Origin: Phyllobacteriaceae bacterium
GTDB taxonomy: Bacteria; Pseudomonadota; Alphaproteobacteria; Rhizobiales; Rhizobiaceae
DNA: 32,881 nucleotides
Reading direction: 5' to 3'
Assembly (NCBI GenBank): GCA_023954255.1
Contig: JAMLIH010000034.1
Span: 1-32,881, forward strand
Made by a program: the position numbers and the translations under genes. Positions 1 through 6,513 of this stretch are shown here, piece by piece. The notes beneath the pieces are model-generated. The model searched no databases. It was not told the DNA's origin and worked only from the letters and a program-made list of their open reading frames with translations. Each line of letters starts with the position of its first letter. Within the stretch, counting starts at the first letter, position 1.

Positions 1-457
1 AGTCGAAGGATACGCCATTGCCGCCCGGCAGGTCGGAACCCGCCGGTGCCTTGGCATCGAGCAGAAAGCGGTCGGCTATTCCCTCATAGGGCACTAGCGC
101 GGCTAGATCTGCTGCCTCGCGAACTGCAAAGGCCTTGATCACCGGCAAGCCGTGGCGCTGTTTGAGCTCAACAATCCGCTGCGGTTTTTCCCTGCCGTGC
201 AGTTGCAGGAAATCGGGCTTCATGGCCGCCACGATTGCATCCAGCATGGCGTCCTCAGCATCGACGGTTACCGCCACTGTCCTGAGTGGATGCGGCAGGC
301 CACGGGCAAGTTCGGCCAGTTCCGCTGCCAGTTCCGGCGCCACGTTGCGGGGGCTTTTTTCAAAGAAAATGAAGCCCGCCATGTCGGCGCCCTCAGAGGC
401 GCAGGTTTGAAGCGCCTCAGGCGTGGAAAGACCGCATATCTTGATTTCAACAGGCAT
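1..457 (-). CDS. trpF: phosphoribosylanthranilate isomerase, 5' part (cut by left edge)
   Basis: This is the TrpF step of tryptophan synthesis, isomerising N-(5-phosphoribosyl)anthranilate to CdRP in the cytoplasm. Translating the minus strand from the ATG at 457 gives about 152 open codons that run off the left edge, roughly 70% of the usual 205-220 residue protein. Visible family motifs are KICGL near the N-terminus, which carries the catalytic Cys at residue 7, a GFIFFEKSPR segment, LQLHG in the middle, and FLLDAKAP followed by GGNG, which holds the catalytic Asp and the start of the phosphate-binding region. The start follows a weak purine-rich stretch (GCGGAAA). The gene lies 75 bp downstream of the metallopeptidase gene on the same strand and may be co-transcribed with it. 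In rhizobia trpF is commonly followed by trpB and trpA, which would lie outside this window. Confidence 0.93.
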   Translation of the reverse strand, partial: MPVEIKICGLSTPEALQTCASEGADMAGFIFFEKSPRNVAPELAAELAELARGLPHPLRTVAVTVDAEDAMLDAIVAAMKPDFLQLHGREKPQRIVELKQRHGLPVIKAFAVREAADLAALVPYEGIADRFLLDAKAPAGSDLPGGNGVSFD

Positions 458-532
458 GGTTGTTTCCGCTGAGCGAGTGCCGGCCGGCGGCAACCGGTTA
501 GAACATGCCGGACCTGCCGGAGTCCACCGGAT

Positions 533-1294
533 TCAGCCGCCGATGCTGATGGCGTGCAGGCCCGGGCCATTGCGGCGCAGCCAGGCCTTGTGGGTCTCCA
601 TGTCCGGGCAGATCGCGCGGACATGCGACCAGAAGCGGTCGGAATGGTTCATTTCCCGCAGATGGGCAACCTCGTGAGCAGCGAGATAGTCAAGCACTTC
701 CGGCGGCGCCATGACGATGCGCCACGAAAAGGAAAGCGTGCGGGTCGAAGAGCAGGAACCCCAGCGCGACGTGGTGTCGGTAATGCGAATCTGGCGCGGC
801 CTTACCGCCAGCGCCGACGCATGGCGGGCAACAGCCTCGTCCAGCGCAATGCGAGCCTGCTTCTTCATGAAGTCGACCACACGGCGGCCGATACGGGCAG
901 GCTCGCCCGGCACCAGCAGAGAGGGTTCGCCGGCAACGGGCTTTGCCTCGACGACCCCGCGCAGACGGTCGAGATGAATGATGCGATGATCGACACCCCT
1001 GAACGGAATGACGGCGCCATCTCCCAGTGCCACGATTTTCGGCAGGCGGGCACGGCGCACGGAAATCCATTGCCGGTTGCGTTCGAGAAACTCGTTGAGT
1101 TCACGATCGCTGACATGGCCGGGCATGGTGACCTTGAGCCCGTCGCCGCCCGGCATCAGCCGAAGGGTGATGCGCTGCGAGGTCGGGTGCTCGACGACGC
1201 GTACCGGCAGCACCCAGCCGTCAACCTCGATGTGACGGTCACGGGTGCGGGGCTCGTTGCGCCGTGCGAATCTGGAAAGCAGACCGTTTGCCAT
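533..1294 (-). CDS. YgjP/SprT-like zinc metallopeptidase (DUF45 family)
   Basis: The 253-residue protein carries HEVAH at residues 207-211 with a third likely zinc ligand at His217 (HEVAHLREMNHSDRFW), which is the YgjP/WLM-like metallopeptidase signature. The RWGSCS segment near residues 177-182 is also typical of the DUF45 family. There is no signal peptide, so it is probably cytosolic. The physiological substrate of bacterial members is not established, and I assign none. The start at 1294 (MANGLLSRFARRNEPR) is the longest ATG start, and upstream of it is only a weak AAAGAG. A basic N-terminal stretch precedes the conserved domain. It lies between the DUF2852 gene and trpF, all on the minus strand, with a hairpin terminator separating it from DUF2852. 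Family assignment is firm, the exact role is not. Confidence 0.85.
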   Translation of the reverse strand: MANGLLSRFARRNEPRTRDRHIEVDGWVLPVRVVEHPTSQRITLRLMPGGDGLKVTMPGHVSDRELNEFLERNRQWISVRRARLPKIVALGDGAVIPFRGVDHRIIHLDRLRGVVEAKPVAGEPSLLVPGEPARIGRRVVDFMKKQARIALDEAVARHASALAVRPRQIRITDTTSRWGSCSSTRTLSFSWRIVMAPPEVLDYLAAHEVAHLREMNHSDRFWSHVRAICPDMETHKAWLRRNGPGLHAISIGG

Positions 1295-1370
1295 GGTGGC
1301 TCTTTATCCGATTCCGGCGGATGGATGCAAAGGCGGAAAGGCGGGCATTCCGGGCACTACCGCGGATGGC

Positions 1371-1396
1371 AAAACGGGGTCCAGCGGACCCCGTTT
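1371..1396 (-). terminator. hairpin terminator after the DUF2852 gene
   Basis: An 11-bp perfect inverted repeat has arms 1372-1382 (AAACGGGGTCC) and 1386-1396, with a 3-nt loop. Read on the minus strand, the GC-rich stem ends in TTTT. It sits 29 bp beyond the stop of the DUF2852 gene, so it fits a rho-independent terminator with a short U-run. Confidence 0.7.
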
Positions 1397-1424
1397 GAAA
1401 GTCTTGTTCCTTTTCTCGACACTA

Positions 1425-1913
1425 TCAGGTGTCGGGAACCGACTTGCGGCGCGATTTCGACGGCTTGTCGTCTTCGTCGCTGCCGTCAGCCTTGGCCTTG
1501 TAGGATGCCATGAAGGCATCGAACTCGTCCCGGTCCTTGGCGCGGCGCAGTTCGCGAAGATGCGCTTCGAACTCGGCCCGCATTTCCTCGAGCTTGCGGC
1601 GTTCCTCGCGCAGGCGCTCGATCTCGGCATCGCGCCAGTCGTCAAAGGCGACATTGCCGGTGCTGGAGCGCGGACCGCGACCGCGGCCACACGACCAGTT
1701 TCTTGCAAAACCGTCGGTGGTTCGATTGACGCCCGACTTGAACTCTTCAAGCCTGTCACCCCAAAGGATGTAGGCCAGCATGGCAAGGCCCAGCGGCCAG
1801 AATACCATGAAGCCGACGATCATCATGGCGATCGTCACCGGGGTCCAGGCCGGACGAATCCAGGCATTGTGATGACCCCGATAGGGGGCGCTGCTTGAAT
1901 GACTGTTGTTCAT
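1425..1913 (-). CDS. DUF2852 family membrane protein
   Basis: The 162-residue protein has a Ser/His-rich N-terminus. One hydrophobic segment around residues 24-50 (TPVTIAMMIVGFMVFWPLGLAMLAYILWG) is probably membrane-inserted. From about residue 90 there is a charged, coiled-coil-like helix rich in Glu and Arg (AEIERLREERRKLEEMRAEF), and the tail is acidic then basic. This matches the alphaproteobacterial DUF2852 family, whose function is unknown. I chose the start at 1913 (MNNSHSSS) because GAGAGGG lies about 8 nt upstream. A longer in-frame start at 1973 would add 20 residues but would overlap the mRNA start predicted from the promoter at 1986-2017. It follows pyrF by 186 bp and probably has its own promoter. 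Confidence 0.8.
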   Translation of the reverse strand: MNNSHSSSAPYRGHHNAWIRPAWTPVTIAMMIVGFMVFWPLGLAMLAYILWGDRLEEFKSGVNRTTDGFARNWSCGRGRGPRSSTGNVAFDDWRDAEIERLREERRKLEEMRAEFEAHLRELRRAKDRDEFDAFMASYKAKADGSDEDDKPSKSRRKSVPDT

Positions 1914-1985
1914 ATGTGTTGGCCCTCTCAACAATGGATGGCGGATAGGCTTCCGCCGGACACGGCAGATCATCCACCGTTTCTC

Positions 1986-2017
1986 TTACGTAAGAACGAA
2001 AGAAGCCGCTTTCAAGA
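1986..2017 (-). promoter_or_regulatory. candidate RpoH-like/sigma70 promoter of the DUF2852 gene
   Basis: On the minus strand CTTGAA (2017-2012) is followed after 16 nt by CTTACGTAAG (1995-1986). This is close to the alphaproteobacterial heat-shock pattern CTTGAC-N17/18-CYTATNTNNG, with one mismatch in the -10 element. The same bases can be read as a sigma70 promoter, TTGAAA-N17-TACGTA. The -10 region lies inside a 12-bp perfect palindrome, TCTTACGTAAGA (1985-1996). The predicted 5' UTR is about 65-70 nt. Only the sequence match is seen. Confidence 0.45.
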
Positions 2018-2099
2018 AAGCCACACGTTACCAACAGGTTACGGTTTGGCAATCCATCCGATAATCCTTTTAATTCAGGATGTTAGGATCAGATCGCCC

Positions 2100-2807
2100 T
2101 CAGGCGGCAACGCCCGACATCTCTTCGAGAATATCTATTGCTGCCTGCCTGCGGTTGCTTGCCGCAACAACGGGGCGGCCAACCACGAGATGGGAAGCGC
2201 CGGCAGCCATTGCCATGGCCGGCGTCATGACGCGTTTCTGGTCGCCCGCATCGACGCCGGCAGGGCGAATGCCGGGAGTTACCAGTGCCATCCCGGGGCC
2301 GATTTCCCTGCGGATCGCCTGGGCCTCCAGGGCCGAGGCGACAATGCCGCCCATTCCGGCGGCCGCGGCATCCTTCGCCCGCGCCATCACCAAATCGCTG
2401 GCGGATGCCCCGTATCCCGCGGCAGCGAGATCGGCATCGTCCATTGAGGTCAAGACGGTAACGCCCAGCAGACACAGGCCGGAGCCTTCCGCCGCCTTGA
2501 CCGCCGCGCGCATGGCCTTGGGATAGGCATGTACCGTCAGCATGTCGAAACCCATCGCGGCGATGTTCGCAACGCCTTTTTCGATGGTGTTGTCGATGTC
2601 GAGCAGTTTCATGTCCAGAAAGACCTTGAAGCCATCGCGCTTCAATTCGCGGGCGAATTCAAGTCCGCCGGCAAAGGCAAGCTGGTAGCCGATCTTGAAG
2701 AAGCGCACCTCGCCTGCAAGGGTCGCCACCACCGTGCGCGCCTCCCCGACATCCGGCACGTCAAGCGCCACGATCAGTCTTTCGCGCAGGTTGTCGGATA
2801 GCGTCAT
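2100..2807 (-). CDS. pyrF: orotidine 5'-phosphate decarboxylase
   Basis: This 235-residue enzyme decarboxylates OMP to UMP, the last step of de novo pyrimidine synthesis, as a cytosolic TIM-barrel dimer. Visible motifs are LIVALDVPD at residues 11-19, the substrate-binding Lys38 (FFKIGYQL), and the catalytic charged network Asp65-x-Lys67-x-x-Asp70 in [12 protein letters not shown]. The C-terminal phosphate-binding segment is VTPGIRP, with VVGRPVV near the end. Length and motifs are complete. The start at 2807 ([11 protein letters not shown]) lies 15 bp after the stop of the FMN reductase gene, and GGAGACGACACC precedes it, so the two are probably one transcript. In many rhizobia pyrF lies close to trpF, and the same is true here. 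Confidence 0.96.
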   Translation of the reverse strand: MTLSDNLRERLIVALDVPDVGEARTVVATLAGEVRFFKIGYQLAFAGGLEFARELKRDGFKVFLDMKLLDIDNTIEKGVANIAAMGFDMLTVHAYPKAMRAAVKAAEGSGLCLLGVTVLTSMDDADLAAAGYGASASDLVMARAKDAAAAGMGGIVASALEAQAIRREIGPGMALVTPGIRPAGVDAGDQKRVMTPAMAMAAGASHLVVGRPVVAASNRRQAAIDILEEMSGVAA

Positions 2808-2822
2808 GGTGTCGTCTCCAGT

Positions 2823-3410
2823 CTATGCCCGGCCGAGCAGGGTGGCCTTTTCGACCAGCGAACGGCAGGCTTTTTCAAGCATGCCCGCTTCCCGCTCCCC
2901 CGAAAGCCGCCCCATGTCGTTAAATGCGCTGCCTGCCTTGCCGAGCGCCATTTGCTCCGACAGGACCTGCATGCCGAGGCGTACCAGGATGTGGCGCAGA
3001 TGCGTGAGCGCCGAGTAACCGCCCATGATGCCGTTCGACGAGGAAGCAACCAGGGCCAGCTTGTCACGATAGGGTGCCAGCGGCTTGTCGCCGTCGCTGG
3101 AAACCCTGCTCACCCAGTCAATGGCATTCTTCAGGAGCGGCGGCAGCGAGCCGTTATACTCCGGCGTCACCACAACCAGCGCATCGTGATGGTCGAACAG
3201 GCGGGCAAGCTTCAGCGCGCTTTCCGGTATCCCTTTTTCCTCTTCGAGGTCCTCATCCATGATGGGCAACGGATAGTCGGCCAGCGTTATGCGGGTGACC
3301 TCGCATTCCATCCCCGCCAGTTGTGCGGCATAGGCATCAGCCGTCTGCTGGCTAAAGGCACCGGAGCGGATCGATCCGGCGAAGACAAGAATGGCGGGTT
3401 TGCGCATCAT
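2823..3410 (-). CDS. NAD(P)H-dependent FMN reductase (flavodoxin-fold oxidoreductase)
   Basis: The 195-residue protein belongs to the NADPH-dependent FMN reductase family (SsuE/ChrR/YieF-like), which passes hydride from NAD(P)H to FMN and then to quinones, chromate, azo compounds or other acceptors. The phosphate-binding loop is FAGSIRSGAFS (residues 10-20). The family motif PEYNGSLPPLLKNAIDW at 83-99 contacts the isoalloxazine ring, and SSSNGIMGG is the second flavin-binding loop. No signal peptide or membrane segment is present. Two adjacent ATGs (MMRKP) make the exact start ambiguous by one codon. It lies 35 bp after the aldehyde dehydrogenase gene and 15 bp before pyrF on the same strand. 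The true substrate cannot be read from sequence. Confidence 0.9.
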   Translation of the reverse strand: MMRKPAILVFAGSIRSGAFSQQTADAYAAQLAGMECEVTRITLADYPLPIMDEDLEEEKGIPESALKLARLFDHHDALVVVTPEYNGSLPPLLKNAIDWVSRVSSDGDKPLAPYRDKLALVASSSNGIMGGYSALTHLRHILVRLGMQVLSEQMALGKAGSAFNDMGRLSGEREAGMLEKACRSLVEKATLLGRA

Positions 3411-3445
3411 TTCCGATTCCGTTCGCCGTCAGCAGGGCGCGCCGC

Positions 3446-4888
3446 TTACTGGCCCGGCGTCCAACCGCCGATCGCCTTGATTTCGAGGTATTCCTCCAGA
3501 CCCCATTTGCCACCCTCACGCCCGTTGCCGGACTGCTTGTAGCCGCCGAAGGGCGAGGGCGAGGAACGGAACATGCCGTTTATGTCGACCATGCCGGAAC
3601 GCAGACGCCGGGCAACGCGGTTTGCTCTGGCGCCGTCCTGGGTCTGCACATAGTTGGTCAGGCCATACGGCGTATCGTTGGCAATCGCGATTGCCTCCTC
3701 TTCATCATCAAAGGGCATCATCGACAGAACGGGGCCGAAAATCTCCTCCCGCATGACGGTCATGCCGCTGTTGCAGTCGGCAAACACCGTCGGGCGCACG
3801 AAGAAGCCGCGGTTGAGGCCTTCCGGGCGGCCAATGCCGCCGGCGACCAGCCGCGCACCTTCCTTGATGCCGGCCTCGATCATGCCCTGGATCTTGTTGT
3901 ACTGGGTCTCGTTGACGACGGGGCCGATATGACGGCCAGGCTTCGATGCCAGGTCGACGGACATTTTCTCGGCCGTTTCGCGGGCCTGGTCGACCGCCTC
4001 GTCGTAGCGCGACCGTTCGACCAGCATGCGGGTCGGCGCGTTGCAGGACTGGCCGGAATTGTTGAAGCAGTGCAGCACGCCGCGCTTGACCGCCTTTTCG
4101 TCGGCATCGGCAAAGACGATATTGGCGCCCTTGCCGCCCAGTTCCAGCGAAACGCGCTTGATCGTGTCGGCAGCGTTCTTGGAAATGGCAATGCCGGCGC
4201 GGGTCGAGCCGGTAAAGGAAACCATGTCGACGTCGGGATGGCCGGAAAGTACCGTGCCCACGCCAAGGCCGTCACCGTTGACCATGTTGTAGACACCGGC
4301 AGGGACACCTGCCTCATGCATGATCTGTGAGAACAGGATACCGGAAAGCGGCGACTGTTCGGACGGTTTGAGCACCATGGTGCAGCCAGCGGCAATTGCC
4401 GGGATTACCTTCAGGGTAATCTGGTTCATCGGCCAGTTCCATGGCGTGATCAGGCTGCAAACCCCGATCGGTTCACGCAGCATCCGGTCGTTGGGCGTTC
4501 CGGGCCGCTTTTCCCCTTCAAATTCGAAGGCTTCCAGCGTGTTGATGAAATCCTGGATGTGTTCGGTGCCGGAACCCGACTGGGAGGCCTTTGCCATGTC
4601 GATGGGCGCTCCCATCTCCCGGGAGATCGCTTCGCCCATGGCATCGCTGTTCCTGGTGTAGACGTCGAGGATGCTGCGCAGGAGATCAAGCCGCTCCTGC
4701 TTGGTGGAAAGTGACCAGCTTGCAAAAGCGGATTTGGCGGCGGCGATGGCCGCCTCGGCATCGGCCTGACCGCCGAGCGAGATCGTCGCGCATGGCTCTT
4801 CCGTCGACGGATCGATCACCGGGAAGTCCTTTCCGTCGATCGGATCGGTCCATTTGCCGTTGATGTAGAATTGGCGTTCCTCACGCAT
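3446..4888 (-). CDS. NAD(P)+-dependent aldehyde dehydrogenase
   Basis: This is a full-length ALDH-superfamily enzyme of 480 residues that oxidises an aldehyde to its carboxylate. With the start at 4888 the key residues are Asn151 in TPWNWP, Lys174 in LKPSE (cofactor binding), Glu249 in SLELGGKGAN (general base) and the nucleophile Cys282 in NSGQSCNAP. The C-terminal EEIFGPVLS and PFGGYKQSGNGREGG motifs are intact. I prefer 4888 (MREERQFYINGKW) because GGAG lies 6 nt upstream. In-frame ATGs at 4900 and 4942 would add 4 and 18 residues without a ribosome site. The substrate is not evident. The PHA genes upstream and the flavin reductase downstream do not fix it. Confidence 0.92.
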   Translation of the reverse strand: MREERQFYINGKWTDPIDGKDFPVIDPSTEEPCATISLGGQADAEAAIAAAKSAFASWSLSTKQERLDLLRSILDVYTRNSDAMGEAISREMGAPIDMAKASQSGSGTEHIQDFINTLEAFEFEGEKRPGTPNDRMLREPIGVCSLITPWNWPMNQITLKVIPAIAAGCTMVLKPSEQSPLSGILFSQIMHEAGVPAGVYNMVNGDGLGVGTVLSGHPDVDMVSFTGSTRAGIAISKNAADTIKRVSLELGGKGANIVFADADEKAVKRGVLHCFNNSGQSCNAPTRMLVERSRYDEAVDQARETAEKMSVDLASKPGRHIGPVVNETQYNKIQGMIEAGIKEGARLVAGGIGRPEGLNRGFFVRPTVFADCNSGMTVMREEIFGPVLSMMPFDDEEEAIAIANDTPYGLTNYVQTQDGARANRVARRLRSGMVDINGMFRSSPSPFGGYKQSGNGREGGKWGLEEYLEIKAIGGWTPGQ

Positions 4889-5020
4889 GCCGGTCTCCAT
4901 GAAATGCTTGTCGCACAAGGTGTGCGGTCGGCCTCGAAACATCGCAGCATGGCGGATATGCCGTTGCGCCGCGATTTGGCTGCTTAAAGCATGACCGGCA
5001 GGCTCCGGTCCATACCCCTT

Positions 5021-5066
5021 CGGTGCTGCAGACGATCAAATTCCTGCAGGCAGGAAGGTAGCACCG
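5021..5066. promoter_or_regulatory. nested inverted repeat between phaR and the aldehyde dehydrogenase gene
   Basis: An outer inverted repeat, CGGTGCT (5021-5027) and AGCACCG (5060-5066), encloses an inner 7-bp perfect repeat, TTCCTGC (5041-5047) and GCAGGAA (5050-5056). The inner core reads CTGC-AG-GCAG, which resembles the CTGC/GCAG half-sites described for PhaR-type regulators, though with a 2-nt gap. It lies 48 bp past the phaR stop and about 130 bp upstream of the aldehyde dehydrogenase start. It could be a terminator or an operator, and there is no clear T-run. Confidence 0.4.
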
Positions 5067-5113
5067 GGTTGTTCCGGAATTCCAGGCAGAGGGATGGGGC
5101 GAAGCAAAAATGC

Positions 5114-5791
5114 TCAGCGAAGCTTCTTGAGCTGGTCCTGGAGCGCTTCGAGGTTGTCCTCGATTGCCTTGATCTTGGCTTCCTTCTCGGCGCTTTCCCT
5201 ACCGGCGCTCATACCACCTGCAGGCTCCTGCGGCGGCGCAGACGGTGCGGCAGGCGATTCGCTGTCCTGCGCGCCCTGGGATGATCCGAAGCCCCATTGC
5301 CGCATGGCCTGGGCAAAGAACTCACCCTGTTTTTCCTGCCAGTCGCGCATGGCATTGCCCATCGCCTCGTTCATGGCGCCCATCATCTTCTCAGGGTCCA
5401 TGGCCTGGCTGCCGAACTCGCCCAGTTCGCTGAGCACCTTTTGCTGCTGGGCCTTGTAGGCCTCAAACATCTGGCCAAGAAAAGCCGGTGTCATGGCGCT
5501 GGCAACGGAGCTCGCCTGCTCCTGGTAGTGGCGCACGAGGTCGGTGAGAATATTGAGCGGCAGGGCGTTCTCGCCCTGGCTTTCAAAATCGGCGATGATC
5601 TGGACCATGTATTGACGGGTGAGGTCTTCGCCCGTGCCCTTGTCGATGATCTGGACTTCACGGCCTTCGCGGATGTAGCGGGCTATGTCCTCCAGCGTTA
5701 CGTATTCCTTGGCGTCGGCATCGTACAGTTTCCGGCTGGCGTAGCGCTTGATGACAATCGGTTCACTGTCCGGTTTGCTTTTTTTGCTCAC
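5114..5791 (-). CDS. phaR: polyhydroxyalkanoate synthesis regulator PhaR
   Basis: This 225-residue regulator belongs to the PhaR/AniA family, which represses phasin and other PHA genes and is titrated off DNA by nascent PHA granules. The N-terminal PHB/PHA accumulation regulator domain (about residues 11-70) shows IKRYASRKLYDADAKEYVTLEDIA, and a second PHB_acc region follows at about 75-115 (LNILTDLVRHYQEQASS). The C-terminal part is Gln/Glu/Ala/Pro-rich, with a terminal helical segment (LEALQDQLKKL). I set the start at the GTG at 5791 because GGGAG lies 6 nt upstream and the conserved domain begins soon after. The frame stays open further upstream to 5998, but that part reads through the phaP terminator and has no conserved look. 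It lies downstream of phaP. Confidence 0.92.
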   Translation of the reverse strand: MSKKSKPDSEPIVIKRYASRKLYDADAKEYVTLEDIARYIREGREVQIIDKGTGEDLTRQYMVQIIADFESQGENALPLNILTDLVRHYQEQASSVASAMTPAFLGQMFEAYKAQQQKVLSELGEFGSQAMDPEKMMGAMNEAMGNAMRDWQEKQGEFFAQAMRQWGFGSSQGAQDSESPAAPSAPPQEPAGGMSAGRESAEKEAKIKAIEDNLEALQDQLKKLR

Positions 5792-5871
5792 GTCGTACTC
5801 CCAAGCAATTGGGGAAACTATAGGCCTTTGATCGGGCTGGTACAGAAAAAAATCTTTTGCCGGTTTGTGCA

Positions 5872-5901
5872 ATAAAAAAGAGCGGGCCGATGACCCGCTC
5901 T
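5872..5901 (-). terminator. rho-independent terminator of phaP
   Basis: An 8-bp perfect stem, AGAGCGGG (5879-5886) and CCCGCTCT (5894-5901), has a 7-nt loop. On the minus strand it is followed directly by a run of T (5878-5873). It lies just beyond the phaP stop and before phaR, so phaP transcription should largely end here and phaR needs its own promoter or readthrough. Confidence 0.88.
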
Positions 5902-5957
5902 GAAGACCGCCAAAAGACGGTTGGGAGGAGAAGTAAATCTCTTTTCCGCAAGGCCGG

Positions 5958-6371
5958 TTAGGCAGCCTTGACGACCGTTTTTGCAGCTTTGACTGCATCG
6001 GCCTGGAATTCTTTGCCGGCAGCCATTACCAGCTCAACGGTTGCCATCTGTGCGGATTTCGCAACTTCGGCAAACTTGGCGATGTGCTCGGGAGCGGCCT
6101 GGGCCTGGGCGGCAGCCACATCAGCGGCAACCTTGGCGTAATCGGCCGGCTCAGCCTGTACCTTGGTGAAGGCGCCGTATTTGCCGATGGTGTCTTTCAG
6201 CCAGGCATTGGACAGCTCGACGTTCTTTTCAGCAGCGTCGAGAGCGATCTTGTTGAATTTCGCGCCGAATTCGGCAGCGTCCTGAACCAGGTCGTTGACG
6301 GCATTCATGTCAGCGAATTTGCCGGAGAACATGTCCTGGAAAGCTTTGGTGTAGTCGATGGTCTTGGTCAT
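5958..6371 (-). CDS. phaP: phasin, PHA granule surface protein
   Basis: The 137-residue, Ala/Lys/Glu-rich, fully helical protein matches the small alphaproteobacterial phasin family: MTKTIDYTKAFQDMF at the N-terminus, a central amphipathic region (AAEFGAKFNKIALDAAEKNVELS) and an Ala-Lys-rich C-terminal helix. Phasins coat PHA granules and control their number and size. There is no Cys, no signal peptide and no transmembrane segment. The start at 6371 follows AAAGG at a workable distance. It lies between phaR and phaC on the same strand, behind a strong promoter at 6436-6464 that overlaps a long inverted repeat, and ends at its own terminator. This fits a highly expressed gene repressed by PhaR. 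Confidence 0.92.
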   Translation of the reverse strand: MTKTIDYTKAFQDMFSGKFADMNAVNDLVQDAAEFGAKFNKIALDAAEKNVELSNAWLKDTIGKYGAFTKVQAEPADYAKVAADVAAAQAQAAPEHIAKFAEVAKSAQMATVELVMAAGKEFQADAVKAAKTVVKAA

Positions 6372-6435
6372 GGGAGGAACCTTTATGTCTGAGCACCAGG
6401 ATCTGAACTAGACAGCCTGTGCGTTGTGCAGTGGT

Positions 6436-6464
6436 TATATACATGCCGCACCGCAGCATTTCAA
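6436..6464 (-). promoter_or_regulatory. phaP promoter, near-consensus sigma70
   Basis: On the minus strand TTGAAA (6464-6459) and TATATA (6441-6436) are separated by exactly 17 nt. Both hexamers are near the sigma70 consensus. The predicted start of transcription is near 6429, about 58 nt upstream of the phaP ATG. The whole spacer is filled by one arm of the inverted repeat at 6444-6487, so a protein bound there would block RNA polymerase. Confidence 0.7.
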
Positions 6465-6487
6465 GAAAAAAATGCTGCGGTGCGGCA
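6444..6487. repeat. 18-bp perfect inverted repeat between phaC and phaP, candidate PhaR operator and phaC terminator
   Basis: The arms are 6444-6461 (TGCCGCACCGCAGCATTT) and 6470-6487, a perfect 18-bp match with an 8-nt A-rich spacer. Each arm is itself an imperfect palindrome of the form TGCYGC-N3-GCRGCA. One arm occupies the phaP promoter spacer and the other lies just upstream of the -35. Published PhaR sites are TGC-rich with CTGC/GCAG half-sites, and CTGC-GGT-GCGG here is a one-base variant. As RNA it would form a very stable hairpin starting 27 bp after the phaC stop, so it may also end phaC transcripts, although on the minus strand the T-run falls in the loop and not after the stem. 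Confidence 0.75.
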
Positions 6488-6513
6488 AAAAACTTTCAGA
6501 GGCTTGAAATAGC

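Noticed and set aside
5792-5998. Longer phaR with about 69 extra N-terminal residues
   Set aside because: The extension reads through the phaP terminator and lacks family conservation, while the GTG at 5791 has a good ribosome site.
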